The notes under the pieces are model-generated. The model was not told the origin of the DNA. It made no database searches and was given only the letters and a program-made list of their open reading frames with translations. Made by a program: the position numbers and the translations under genes. From Parapristionchus giblindavisi (taxonomy: Eukaryota; Nematoda; Chromadorea; Rhabditida; Diplogasteridae): a stretch of DNA of 64,000 nt. Within the stretch, counting starts at the first letter, position 1; each line of letters opens with the position of its first letter. The stretch lies in NCBI GenBank assembly GCA_943737045.1, contig CALSFV010000662.1, forward strand, positions 1 through 64,000, written 5' to 3'. Shown one piece after another: positions 34,801-47,237 of the stretch.

Positions 34801-37327
34801 TTTGCGTCCTACCCCCCGATTTTCATTTCCAGCAGCAATACCCGCCCACGTATGTTTACTACCAAGGTTGCGGCATCGTATTTATGAGTATACCCATACC
34901 AATAATCAAATCATATTAAAATTTCTTTTGCCATTATTATTAGTAATGAATAGATATATAGATCTAATGAATGAAATAGTCTTACTCCTTCATGACAATC
35001 AGTAGTTATATGTGATAGTAACGATAGATTCTTGACTAGACCACATGCTTCACCTTCAGGAGTATCGGAGGGACATAATAGACCCCATTGAGATGGTTGA
35101 AGAGAACGAGGTCCTGATACCTATAATATCAATATTCATTAATACTATATAATCAATCTAATATAATATGAACTATTACAAGCGATATTGATAGGATTGA
35201 TTCATAGGTCGAATAGCTTGGTTATCAGATTTCAAAAAGCGGTCAGGCTTGGTACTTTGTAACATACTTTTCGACATATTGATAGATAAAAGTGAATGGA
35301 TGGATGTGTACCTTTCTTGTCTTTTCAAATGTTGAATTGATTCGAGTCATCATTCCAAGTGCAGAGATATATGAGAGACGAGAAAGTACCTTCAATATGA
35401 TATAATAGATACAATGGATAATATCTTTACTCTTACTTGAGTAACTCCAATTCTTTCCATTCTAAATCTACGAATAGTCCAGTTTCCACTAGCAAGAGCT
35501 GTTACTATCTGATTTGTGATCAAATCCTTAAATGAATCAATAAACAATAGAAGATATCGATATCTTCAGTACCTGTCTCATATGTCTAACTATATCTAAT
35601 GGAGCAGCTAGAGTTTTCCCTAATGAATGATCTGCTACTTTCTTCAATTCAGAATTGAATCTATACAATGATAGATATCATTATCATATTCATATGATAT
35701 ATGAATACCTCTTGAAAGCATCTTCAAATAAAAGAGCAAGTAGTGATCCAGCTAATTCCATTCTCTTATTACCATAGAAATCACGATCATCTAATTCATG
35801 TTCCCCTAATTCAGCTTGAATCAATCTGTGTATATATAATGAATAATTAATATATTCAATCAATCAATATACCTTCTAGTCATCAATCCAAGATAGATTG
35901 CTTTCATCTTGAAATCTCCGTCATTTGATGGAATATGACAGATCATTGCAGTTGAAAGAAAATCGATAGCTTCATGATCCTACAGTAATTCAATCAATAA
36001 ATTATCGATCGAATACTGATGACAAACCTTAGCAACAGTAATATTAGCTTGTTGAGCACCGAATCCAAATTTGCGAACTTTCACTTTAGTTGCTATGAAA
36101 TTGAGTGCATGCTGCTGTGAATGGATTTTGAGTGTATTCAACTCCTGAAACGATAATAATAATAATAATAATTTAGCTCCATATTAGATTACGGTATACC
36201 TCAAGAGATGCACCCATGGAAGCAACGAATCTTTCTTCACTACCAACTGCAGAGACAATATCAAACTCTGATTCTATTCCCATTGCCTATAATGATATCA
36301 ATGTAGATAATGATGACTACTAGATGTATATACTTTGAATACAACAGCAACAGGAAGATCATCTGATAGTTGATTATGACGAACTACATACTTTCCTTTC
36401 TTTACTAATACATATGTCTTACTCTTTCTTTCGGTTGTCGAACTCAACACCTACAATCAATAAGATTAACTCAATAACAATGTCCTCACACATTATCATT
36501 TGTGATTTCATAGATAAAGTTAAACAATACATGTTGTCAATGTAATATTTAAAAGTGTCTAATGAACCTCGCATTGAAGATCTTTATTTGAATTCCTTCC
36601 AATCATCATTCTGTTCTTTGATAACTGTTCTTGAATGAGAATAACCTAGAAGAATAGATCGAGATTCATATTTCTATTCACTATCTACTATACCTTCTCT
36701 GATCCTCTAACAACGAAATATCCTCCTGGATCATAAGGACATTCATGAACTCGTGCAAGTGCTTCTTCAGCCTATTATGTATATATTGATTATCTATAGA
36801 ATGAATTAAACTGACGAGATCTTTAAGCACACATCGACTTGATCTCAACATAATAGGCATTCTTCCAATGATAAGATCACGTTTGATAACTTTTTGATTC
36901 CCTCGAGTGTATTCAACATCCACCTGAATGATATTAATAATGACTCTAAAGTAAATAGATATGATACCGTGATGGGTGCACTGTACGTCATATCGCGTAA
37001 TCTGCATTCATGAGGAGTGATCTTATCATGTAATTGATTGAATCCTTCTTCTGATGATGGACGACCTACTCGAATATCAGTGTATCTATAATCAACATTC
37101 AACAATTCACTTAGTTATAAGATGGCATACTTGAGGTAGAAGTTAGGATTGGCATCACTTGTTACAAGATGATTAGCTGCCATGATTCCTCTGATCTCTT
37201 CATTGATGAAGTAATCGAATGATACGATATGTTGTTTCACTAATCCACGTACTTTGAGGAATGCAGGAACAAGTCGCCATTTGTCCTCCAGGGGAATATA
37301 TTTCTTCCCCCCATCATCGACGACCAT
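31804..37327 (-). CDS. rpc-2: RNA polymerase III second-largest subunit (RPC2/POLR3B)
   Basis: More than twenty small exons from ATG at 37325-37327 to TAA at 31804-31806. The N-terminus ([33 protein letters not shown]) and internal blocks ([100 protein letters not shown]) follow the second-largest-subunit order. [12 protein letters not shown] and the C-terminal NIVPRLEL point to Pol III rather than Pol II. The C-terminal zinc ribbon is [16 protein letters not shown]. It forms half of the Pol III active centre. The sequence CTCCAG precedes the ATG directly, so an upstream leader exon or a trans-splice site is likely. Upstream lies the giant palindrome. Confidence 0.93.
34681..34854. mobile_element. 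Small MITE-like insertion in rpc-2 intron
   Basis: CATACGTGGGC at 34681 is mirrored by GCCCACGTATG at 34844-34854. The interior has a C-tract of 17 bases near 34737-34753 and repeated CCCCCGATTTT phrases. It is absent from the coding exons on both sides. Confidence 0.6.
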
Positions 37328-37390
37328 CTGGAGAAAGACTAAGTTAAATTAACTGATCATGTATAAAAAATTATATTGCGTTTGTCTGAT

Positions 37391-38826
37391 TTAAAACACA
37401 CTATCTGAGAAAATCGACATAGGTGCGGTATCGATGAAAAATAGATTTTTTTGTTTTATGTATGATAATTACAGGCTCCATGAGTGTAGTTCACTGGTAC
37501 TTGGAAATTCCTTCCAATTGAAAATTCGCTTCAGGAGGTGACCACACCACGATTTGGCGCCTTTTCCTAAAAAGTTTATTTCGAATCCAATCGATTCGGT
37601 AGTGGATGCAATCGACTCCTTGGCTAATTATAAGAAACTATTGTTGAGGAGAGTTTTTCGATCAACGGATAACGAAGGCTGGAATTGGGAATTTTCGAAA
37701 AAAATTTTACATTAAATTAATTCTCACTATTTTCCTATGGGGCAGGAAAACTTTTTATTTGCTTAATAGCTTCTACATATTATATTACACCTTTGGTTTA
37801 AAATTCATAATTTTTTAAAAATACGAATTATATGAACTAATCATTTTTATAACGAATTCGTGAATTATGGTGTGCTCCTACAGTAATCCCTAATTAGTTA
37901 ATTTGGTTTTTTCGCTAGTTTTAAGCATTTTTTCTGCGCTTTTCTTTACAATATTAGATGTATATGATTATTCTGCACCATCGGAGTACAACTGCGCGGT
38001 ATATGTGGAGATTACATTACTGATCGTACTTGTACTGTATTTTTTTTCACTTTCGTATCCGAGCCAGCTTGCGAGTTTGTTACCATGCTCATGCCGTTCC
38101 GTGCTCTTTCTTGTCGGTTTTATAGACTGATCAGAGAATAAGAGAGAGCACGTAAATTACAGTACACGTACAGTACAAGTACGATCAGTAATGTGGTCAT
38201 CACATATGCCGTGCAGCTGCACTCCGATGGTGCAGAATAATCATATATCTATAACATTATAAAGAAAAGCGCTGAAAATATGCTTAAAACTATCGAAAAA
38301 ACTAAATTAACTGATTAGGGATTACTGTAGGAGCACACCATAATTCACGAATTCGTTATAAAAATGATTAGTTCATATAATTCGTATTTTTAAAAAATTA
38401 TGAATTTTAAACCACAGGTGTAATATAATATGTAGAAGCTATTAAGCAAATAAAAAGTTTTCCTGCCCCATGGGAAAATAGTGAGAATTAATTTAATGTA
38501 AAATTTTTTTCGAAAATTCCCAATTCCAGCCTTCGTTATCCGTTGATCGAAAAACTCTCCTCAACAATAGTTTCTTATAATTAGCCAAGGAGTCGATTGC
38601 ATCCACTACCGAATCGATTGGATTCGAAATAAACTTTTTAGGAAAAGGCGCCAAATCGTGGTGTGGTCACCTCCTGAAGCGAATTTTCAATTGGAAGGAA
38701 TTTCCAAGTACCAGTGAACTACACTCATGGAGCCTGTAATTATCATACATAAAACAAAAAAATCTATTTTTCATCGATACCAAAAAATATCCCAGTTGTT
38801 GAATTCTCTCAGATAGTGTTTTTTAA
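37391..38826. mobile_element. Giant palindrome with TTAA flanks (foldback transposon)
   Basis: Two arms of roughly 620 bp (about 37394-38039 and 38171-38822) are near-perfect inverted copies around a unique core of about 130 bp. For example GGTGTGCTCCTACAGTAATC on the left reappears inverted at 38320-38342. Both outer ends read AACACTATCTGAGA inward (one extra AC at the left) and abut TTAA, the piggyBac-type target. No transposase is present. It lies between the divergent rpc-2 and UBE2K genes, so it may affect both promoters. Confidence 0.88.
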
Positions 38827-39287
38827 GGGATTAACACAGAGAAATTATTACAACAACAGAGACATCACGCAAACTACATAGCACAATCACGGATAGAAGG
38901 ATTGTACGAACAATTTGAGGGAAACCCCAACGTCAAAAACGCCGAAAAAGAAATCGTGAAAGAGAAGAAATTTGTAATCCTGTAAATATGCGCTGTAAGA
39001 AGTTCAAAGTTTCGAGCGCTGCAAAATGTTTTAGTTTGCGATTGATTGCGCGAATGACATTATAATTAGTGCTGTTGGCGTGCGTTTATGATATTTGTTT
39101 AATAATTATTTTAAACTAATTCTATGTTATTGTTCGTATATAGTACGTATCCAGCGTTATATACCTCGATAAACGTACATTTAAGGATATGTATTCTTCC
39201 TCGTGATGATTTTTGTACTTCGATTGTACTTTTATTGTTCCAGGTTTATGCAGAGGGAAACTAGATATTAACTGAACATAGTTTAAC
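38827..39287. other. Probable shared upstream region of rpc-2 and UBE2K
   Basis: AT-rich unique sequence between the palindrome and the UBE2K start. The acceptor-like TTGTTCCAG at about 39235-39243 suggests a spliced 5' leader or a trans-splice site upstream of the UBE2K ATG. Confidence 0.4.
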
Positions 39288-40563
39288 ATGTCGAATATCG
39301 CCTATCAACGAGTTCAGAGAGAATGTAAAGAAGTGGCTACAAACAAGGATATAGATGCATCTGGAATCATGATAGAACTATTGAATGATTCATTGACTCA
39401 TATGAAAGGAACTATAAATGGACCACCTGAAAGTCCATATGAAGGAGGAAAATTTGATCTCGATATTGTCATCCCTGAGAATTATCCATTCCAACCTCCA
39501 AAGGTACTCATTTGTTTATCACCATATTCTCAATTGCCATTGCTAAGGTAAAATTCATCACGAAAATCTGGCATCCGAATGTTAGCTCTCAGACTGGATT
39601 AATTTGTCTAGATATTCTTAAAGATCAATGGTAAGTTATATTGTATGGAAAGAATATTAATGTGTATGTTGTTGAGGGCTGCATCATTGACTCTTCGTAC
39701 TGTTCTTCTAAGTATTCAATCTCTTCTTGCTCTTCCTGAACCTAAAGATCCTCAAGATGCTGTAGTTGCTAAACAAAAGATGGCGTCACCAGATCTATTT
39801 GATGTAGATAATCTCTTGTACTATTCATCTTATTCTTTCATTCATTTCAGCGTACAGCTAAGTTCTGGACTCAATATTATGCCAAGGGAGATGGAGTGAA
39901 GTGCGTTGATTTTTTGCAAAAGATCGATAAGTTACGGGATATGGGAGTTAGTGAGGTAATCATTTATTTTTATCTTGCCATCTATCGCACAGCGTTTCTT
40001 CCAACACTGGGAGAGCGGTCATTGAACACTCAGCAAAGTGACAAAAAAGATATGCTAATGGTGTACTTCAAACGTATAAACGTTCTCACTTTCACGTACT
40101 TTCGTTTTGTTCGCTCTGCTGTTTTCTGTGTGACACAATGATCGCTCTTCAAACACTGTATATCGATCAACAATGAGCCTATTCCTTATTTACTCTGTAT
40201 TACTAACACAAAAATACTTGCTCATCAACTCCTTTTTTTTATATTTCTTAATTTTAAGAAATAGGCGGAGCTTACAGTTAGAAATGGAGTTCTTATGATT
40301 GAATTTCATATAACTAAGAAAAAATTTATGATGGTTTGAATGTTAGAAATATATTTATTTTTATTCATATTTTTATTCCCCCCCCCCCCGAGCCCCTTCG
40401 CATAGCCTTGCAAAAAGTGAAAAATTGCGTAAAAACGATTTTTAATGCAAGATCAGCCGCAATTTCACACTTTTTTTATTGATCTTTTCAGGAACAATCG
40501 CTCTCAGTATTATCATGTTGCGGGTGGGATCTAACTAAAGCTACAGATTATCTATTCTCTTGA
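39288..40563 (+). CDS. ubc-20: Ubiquitin-conjugating enzyme E2-25K (UBE2K) with UBA domain
   Basis: Exons 39288-39503, 39548-39630, 39677-39803, 39851-39955, 40492-40563 join in frame. The UBC fold reads [41 protein letters not shown], then [21 protein letters not shown] with the catalytic Cys in ICLDIL, and [18 protein letters not shown]-terminal UBA follows ([34 protein letters not shown]). This matches E2-25K/HIP2, which builds K48-linked ubiquitin chains. The tandem duplication starts inside the fourth exon, so only this copy is complete. The symbol follows the C. elegans E2-25K homologue and is tentative. Confidence 0.92.
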
Positions 40564-40837
40564 GTATATCATAGTATTAATTGATTAAATGGTACAATAC
40601 TTGAAGTTATACAACTTTCATTCAATTCAATCATTCTCATCTTTCATCCCATACCTCTCAAATATGTAATAGAGTCGGTTATAATTTTTTAATAAACATA
40701 TATGGCTTGTACTGTACACCGTTCGATAAAGAATTATTTACTTGACCCATACTGGATTCCATTCATTGAGGTTTTTATCCCTCTAAAATATTGCAATAAT
40801 CAATTACCATCTGTCGTATAATTGATATTAAGTAATA

Positions 40838-41067
40838 ATGCCTTGCGACGGAAAGCCTAAAACTGAAGTGAAAGATGGGGAGAAGAAGCTGAAGCCATGC
40901 TGTGCTTGTCCTGAAACGAAGAAGGTTAGATGAGTACTGTAATTGATATTGATTGAAAGTTGTTGAAGCCTCGTGACCAATGCATTGTTGAGAAGGGAGA
41001 AGAACATTGTGGAGATCTAATTGAAGCTCATAAGAAGTGTATGAGAGATCATGGATTCAATATCTAA
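40838..41067 (+). CDS. cox-17: COX17 copper chaperone, copy 1
   Basis: Exons 40838-40924 and 40969-41067. The product of 62 residues has the copper-binding [11 protein letters not shown] and two CX9C pairs (CPETKKPRDQC and [11 protein letters not shown]), ending [11 protein letters not shown]17 delivers Cu(I) to SCO1/COX11 in the mitochondrial intermembrane space for cytochrome c oxidase assembly. Length and motif spacing are normal. It is followed by AATAAA-containing sequence near 41175. Confidence 0.95.
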
Positions 41068-41287
41068 TCTTCATTCATTCATTCAATAGAAATCTCCTTA
41101 TCCATTACAGTATATTGCTCAAGAAGATGCTTTATCAATTGTTATCTGTTTTACTCCATAGTTACTGTTAGATGTTAATAAATAGTTGTTTATATTCCAT
41201 TACCTTGGCTTTGCATATCGTTTGAATCGATAATCAATATTTGAAGATAATTGCGGTATTCCTTCATATATATTGAATAAAGTACAG

Positions 41288-42218
41288 ATGGGACATGTGC
41301 TAGATGAAGCCTTATCAGAAGCTCTTCTATTACATCAAGAAATCATTCGATATGATGCGAAACTAAAACTGAGAATAAGAAGTCTACAGTATGTTATCAT
41401 GTATTGATTAGTTAACAGATATGAATCAATTGTTTTCTAGAGAAGTAGTGAATGATGAGAATAGTTTACTACGAGAGACACGAGCATGTCGATCATTGAT
41501 TGATGATATAGCATCACGAATCGATCGATTATCACTTGTACCGGCTAGAGTAAGTATCACTACTCTATTGATTAATCCTATCGATTGATTGATTCAGTTA
41601 ACTTCTCGTTCTGAAAAACAATCAGTTGTTAATCATGTCAATGAACATACACGTGAATTAGATAAGAGCAAAGAGGTTTGTTATTGTTTATCTCATTTTG
41701 GTGTATTATGTATCTATAGAATCAATAATTAATTGTAAATAATAACAGGATTTATCAGAAGCGACACGAAAGACTCGATCATTAATCGATAAGAAGAATA
41801 GATCAGTTTTATTTCATGATAATGATTCATTATTAAGAAGAAGGAAAAGAGAAGAAGAAGAAATGAATAGACAAGGAGAAGAAACAGGAGAACGATTATC
41901 ATTACTCAAGGAGAAACTTGCTTCTAGTGAAAAACAATCTGAACAAGATTTAATCAATACTGAGAGGTATACGGTAGCTTTCACATCTACGACTTATGCT
42001 GATCAATTCCTTGTAGGACCTCTGAGACAATCAATAAAACAGGATCGGAGTATCGATCTCAAGGTGCATTTATTCAAACAAGTGGAAAGTTAATGTCAAA
42101 ATGGGAAAGAAGAGAGTTAACCGATAAGATTCTTGTATTCATAGCTCTTTTATTCTATTTAGCTGCTCTTTATTATATTCTACACAAACGATTTCTTCAT
42201 AAATTTGTCTTTTGGTGA
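41288..42218 (+). CDS. sec-20: SEC20/BNIP1 SNARE, copy 1
   Basis: Exons 41288-41388, 41441-41549, 41598-41675, 41749-41966 and 42017-42218 join in frame. The N-terminal two thirds is helical and charged. The C-terminal part reads TSETINKTGSEYRSQGAFIQ, TSGKLMSKWERRELTDK, then a membrane anchor ILVFIALLFYLAALYYIL and a short basic tail ending VFW. RRELTDK followed by the anchor is the SEC20/BNIP1 signature. SEC20 is a Q-SNARE for Golgi-to-ER retrograde transport. The last intron is only 50 bp; reading through it gives a false stop. Confidence 0.85.
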
Positions 42219-42459
42219 TTCATTTCCTTTCTTTTCATCTACGGTTTTATCGGATTTCTGTGATACTTGTTAATTCGTAATTGTAAATAAGAGTAAATAA
42301 ATATGTATTTATTTGAAAGTACAAATCGATTGATCGTTTTAATCGATATGGAATTATCTCAATGATATGAGAATGTATTCATCTAGTTTATACTTGATAT
42401 GAATAAATTGATTGATTTATTGATCTGTGAATGAAGAGATAGATATAGTATGTCTATAG

Positions 42460-45400
42460 ATGACAGCTCCACCCCTTCCTCTACTACAAGATGTTCTTAA
42501 TCTTATAAGAGAAAGAAGAACTGATGAGGCTAAAAGATTAATCGATAAAGATCATTCACTTATGGAACAAAGAGATGAAAGTGGACGGTATATTATCGAT
42601 TCATTTTCATATCTGTTACAGTATCCCATTACAGTACCGTACTTCACAATGCTGCCGTGGTGGGACTCCTTCCACTGGTTGAACTAGCGATTACGGTAAG
42701 ATTGATAACTGCAGTAATCTCTAATAATCATGATCGTTGTAGGAAGCAAAACAAGATATAAATGATGAAGATTCATTGGGATGGACTCCATTGATGATTG
42801 CATCTTCAAGTGGAAAAGAAGAGATTGTTAGATATCTTCTATCATTTCATCAAGTAATCAATATTATCGCTAATAATCAATATCTAATCAATTCATTAAG
42901 ACAAATGTTTCTCATATGAATAATAATGGTCAAACTCCTCTTCATTATGCTTGTAGTAAAGGACATTCAAAGGTATAAAAGACTAATCAATATCTATAGG
43001 GTTACTGTAGTATCTTTCAGATTGTATCAATGTTAATTGAGAATGGAGCTGATTTGAATGGACGTGATAAGTATGGAGCTACTCCATTACATAGAGCTTC
43101 ATCACAAGGAAGAGATGATGTTTGTGATTACTGTATATTATATTGATTGATTATTTGTATTTAGATTGTCAAGATTCTAGTATCTTCAGCTGGAATTAAG
43201 ATCGATTCTAAAGATGGAGAAGGAAAGACTCCATTGTCAGTCAGGATTACTATATCTATATGATTATGATTACTGTACTTTGTATGATAGTACATTCCAT
43301 TATATTTCAGATATCACGCATGTGAAGAGGGATGCACTCAATGTATAATCTATCTTGTAATGGCTGGAGCTGATGGAACTATCGAGGATACGGTATGTAT
43401 TATTGATTGATTATCAACGACGATACGAAATCATTGATATGAAATATGGAATGTATTATATATCTGGCAAACATCAATCTAATCGATATTGAATGATCTA
43501 TCGATTTTACATTTCGGATATACAGCAATCCAATCTGTATTGATTGATCTTTTATTCATTTTATCATTCGGATATACAGTAATCCACTCTGTATTGATTG
43601 ATCTTTTATTCATTTTATCATTCGGATATACAGTAATCCAATCTGTATTGATTGATCTTCTATTCCTTCTATCATTCGGATATACAGTAATCCACTCTGT
43701 ATTGATTGATCTTCTATTCCTTCTATCATTCGGATATACAGTAATCCACGCTGTATTGATTGATCTTCTATTCCTTCTATCATTCGGATATACAGCAATC
43801 CAATCTGTATTGATTGATCTTCTATTCCTTCTATCATTCGGATATACAGTAATCCACTCTGTATTGATTGATCTTCTATTCCTTCTATCATTCGGATATA
43901 CAGTAATCCAATCTGTATTGATTGATCTTCTGTTCCTTCTATCATTCGGATATACAGTAATCCACTCTGTATTGATTGATCTTCTATTCCTTCTATCATT
44001 CGGATATACAGTAATCCACTCTGTATTGATTGATCTTCTATTCCTTCTATCATTCGGATATACAGTAATCCACTCTGTATTGATTGATCTTCTATTCCTT
44101 CTATCATTCGGATATACAGTAATCCACTCTGTATTGATTGATCTTCTATTCCTTCTATCATTCGGATATACAGTAATCCACTCTGTATTGATTAATCTTC
44201 TATTCCTTCTATCATTCGGATATACAGTAATCTACTCTGTATTGACTGATCTTCTATTCCTTCTATCATTCGGATATACAGTAATCCACTCTGTATTGAT
44301 TGATCTTCTATTCCTTCTATCATTCGGATATACAGTAATCCACGCTGTATTGATTGATCTTCTATTCCTTCTATCATTCGGATATACAGTAATCCAATCT
44401 GTATTGATTGATCTTCTATTTCTTCTATCATTCGGATATACAGTAATCCAATCTGTATTGATTGATCTTCTATTCCTTCTATTATTCGGATATACAGTAA
44501 TCCAATCTGTATTGATTGATCTTCTATTCCTTCTATCATTCGGATATACAGTAATCCACTCTGTATTGATTGATCTTCTATTCCTTCTATCATTCGGATA
44601 TACAGTAATCCACTCTGTATTGATTGATCTTCTATTCCTTCTATCATTCGGATATACAGTAATCCACTCTGTATTGATTGATCTTCTATTCCTTCTATCA
44701 TTCGGATATACAGTAATCCACGCTGTATTGATTGATCTTCTATTCCTTCTATCATTCGGATATACAGTAATCCAATCTGTATTGATTGATCTTCTATTCC
44801 TTCTATCATTCGGATATACAGTAATCCAATCTGTATTGATTGATCTTCTATTCCTTCTATCATTCGGATATACAGTAATCCAATCTGTATTGATTGATCT
44901 TCTATTCCTTCTATCATTCGGATATACAGTAATCCAATCTGTATTGATTGATCTTCTATTCCTTCTATCATTCGGATATACAGTAATCCAATCTGTATTG
45001 ATTGATCTTCTATTCCTTCTATCATTCGGATATACAGTAATCCAATCTGTATTGATTGATCTTCTATTCCTTCTATCATTCGGATATACAGTAATCCAAT
45101 CTGTATTGATTGATCTTCTATTCCTTCTGATTACTCTTCTATTCACTCAACTCACTTTCATTCAATATACACACAGACTGATCACATTACGGGGTCACCT
45201 ACTCATATTGTTTGATCTATTTATCTCTACCTCTCCCTCTCCCTCTCCCTCTCCCTCTCCCTCTCCCTCTCCCTCTCCCTCTCCCTCTCTCTCCCTCATA
45301 GTACCTCTCCCTCTCCCTTATATCCACAAGTAGAACCTTTATTGTGTGTGTCCGTATAATGTTAGTTGTGGTCCGGAAGTCATGTTAGAAGGATGGAATG

Positions 45401-46047
45401 AAGTGCATTGACTCAATCCATTTGCATTGCCAATGAAGGAATTGAAGAAGGAGAGGGAGAGGGAGAGGGAGAGGGAGAGGGAGAAGGAGAGGGAGAGGGA
45501 GTGGGAGAGGGAGATTGAGAGGAAGGAGACAGTTGAAGAGGAGATCAAAGAAAGAATGAAGAAGAAGATGGACAAGTGTTGAATGAAGTGAAGTCTACTA
45601 TCATGGAGATGATGTAGTTGAGTAAAAGGAAGATGAAGAAGAATAACAAGACTAATCAAGGAAGGAAGACAAAATATATGTATTATGGATGATTAAATGG
45701 AGAGAGACCTTTTCCAAATACCGTAATCTAATCAACACCCACAAATTATTTATTGTCTTTATGGCGCGAATTATAAAATTTTTATAGCTTTTACTGGATT
45801 TTATTGTTTTACCTATGGCATTCGAAAAATGAACGATTTAAATGAAAAGTCGATGAGAAAAATGAAAAAATCATTAAATTGTGTGCGTAAAAAATACTTT
45901 TGTATTGATGATCTCAAATGTGGTTGTGAGTGTGAAAAGATTATTTGATTTTAGGAAGGAAAGTCTCCATGCGATGTAGTGAAGAATGAAGAAACTGGAA
46001 GAGTTTTGATTGAAACGAGAAAGAAATATAAAGAAATGATTAATTAA
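42460..46047 (+). CDS. PSMD10/gankyrin-like ankyrin-repeat protein, copy 1
   Basis: Exons 42460-42587, 42635-42695, 42743-42853, 42901-42972, 43021-43119, 43165-43235, 43311-43392 and 45955-46047, all in phase. Ankyrin repeats: GRTVLHNAAVVGLLPLVELA, DSLGWTPLMIASSSGKEEIV, NNGQTPLHYACSKGHSKIV, KYGATPLHRASSQGRDDIVK, EGKTPLYHACEEGCTQCII, EGKSPCDVVKNEETGRVLI. Number and arrangement of repeats match gankyrin, the 26S proteasome assembly chaperone that binds the Rpt3 C-domain. The last intron is 2.56 kb and contains the 54-bp minisatellite. The gankyrin name is probable; other small ankyrin proteins are possible. Confidence 0.78.
43505..45130. repeat. 54-bp intronic minisatellite, about 30 units (copy 1)
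   Basis: The unit begins ATTCGGATATACAGTAATCC, continues with AATCTGTATTGATTGATCTT or CACTCTGTATTGATTGATCT, and closes with a TTC/CTT-rich stretch. Because 54 is a multiple of three, open frames run through it on both strands (18-residue periods such as FGYTVIQSVLID), but it lies wholly in the last PSMD10-like intron and is not a gene. Unit variants (CACTCTG, CACGCTG, AATCTG) occur in blocks, suggesting expansion by multi-unit duplication. Confidence 0.95.
45228..45515. repeat. (CTCCCT)n and inverted (GAGGGA)n arrays
   Basis: A CTCCCT hexamer array at about 45228-45320 is followed about 120 bp later by its complement (GAGGGA) at about 45445-45515. Both are in the last PSMD10-like intron and are repeated at 52498-52785 in copy 2. 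Confidence 0.9.
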
Positions 46048-46348
46048 TTAATTATATCCATAATATTGTAATCTATTGTATTCAATGTCATTTATTTTAA
46101 TATATATTTATAAATGATGAGATAATTAATAGTTTTGTGTTTGATAGAATATACGAATGGATGTGATTTGACCGGAATGGTATATGAATAGAGATAGAAG
46201 AAAGAGGAAGGGAGGTCCTTCTAAAGGGGGAGGAGTCTATGATGAGACAGAAGAAGAAGAAGAAGAAGAAGAAGTCAACCTTCTCTTTCTATTCATTCTT
46301 CTATCCAATCCATCAACCATCTCAATGTATTTACATCCATAATCAATT

Positions 46349-47182
46349 ATGATTATTGTATACATTATCATCTTTTCCTTCTTTATTCCTTCAGGTACCG
46401 TAATCTATTCATTTATTATTACGTTACTGTATCTATATGTAAAGATGGATAGATATGGAATACGTGCGAATTAGAAAGATCTAAAATGATTTTATATCAC
46501 TTGAATATATTCTTTTTGTTCTATTTTCTCATCTCTTCTAAACCACTTAAGTCTTCTTTTGTTCTTCTTCTTACTCTTGACATAATCTCCATATATTCTA
46601 ATAAGTGGGTACGATATATTCTATTCTATCCTACATATGACGCTTATTCTATTCATTCTCATGACCAATTTGACCCTTTAATTGATCATTACTTCATCTT
46701 GTATTGTATATGATAGAAAGAGGAAGAGGATATGGAGATATAGATAGAGATAGATAAGGTGGAAGAATATATGAATAATAGTAGATAGAAGAGTCACTCA
46801 ACCGAAGATTGACGGAGACCTCACTCCATTTAAGACATCTTAGAAGTTGAGATAAAGAGGAAGGAGAGGGAGAGGGAGAGGGAGAGGGAGAGGAAGAGAT
46901 TCATCATTCTCGTCTCATGGATTCAATTCACAAGGGATCTCTTATCTCTTACTTCTTTTAGGTATAACTTCTTCATCATTAAGTGATGAAGAATTGGAAT
47001 GTATCAAACAAGAACGAGCTCCTATTGAACATCTTCATAAAAGAGTACGATAGAATAGATCTATGATTATCGATTGATCGATTATTGATTGATTGATTAT
47101 TTATTGATTATAGATCCATACATCAACAGCAGGTCATCCAGCATATCTTCATTGTATCATACCCAATGGAACTAATCATTTA
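46349..47182 (+). pseudogene. zig-8-like gene, 5' fragment created by duplication (copy 1)
   Basis: Exons 46349-46394 (signal peptide MIIVYIIIFSFFIPS), 46962-47044 and 47114-47182 (HTSTAGHPAYLHCIIPNGTN) are present. The duplication junction then places the UBE2K 3' part where exon 4 should be, so the Ig domains cannot be completed. If transcribed, exon 3 (phase 0) could splice in frame to the UBE2K last exon at 47818. Confidence 0.8.
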
Positions 47183-47237
47183 GTAAGTCATTCTCTATCC
47201 CTCTCCTCTTCTTCCTCCTCTTCTTCTTCTTCTTTTT

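Larger units (their letters stand above)
39912..47236. repeat. Tandem segmental duplication, copy 1 (about 7.3 kb)
   Basis: The sequence from the UBE2K fourth exon to the intron after zig-8 exon 3 is repeated directly downstream with an offset of 7322-7326 bp (7270 bp after the minisatellite). The junction near 47233-47237 shares four T with both parental breakpoints. Confidence 0.97.

Noticed and set aside
43505..45130. CRISPR-like array, because of regular repeats
   Set aside because: Units are contiguous with no unique spacers, in a eukaryotic intron.
43489..45333. A 614-codon open frame with an 18-residue repeat (and its 596-codon twin at 50813-52603)
   Set aside because: It is a 54-bp minisatellite inside the last intron of the PSMD10-like gene; several frames on both strands are open because the period is a multiple of three.
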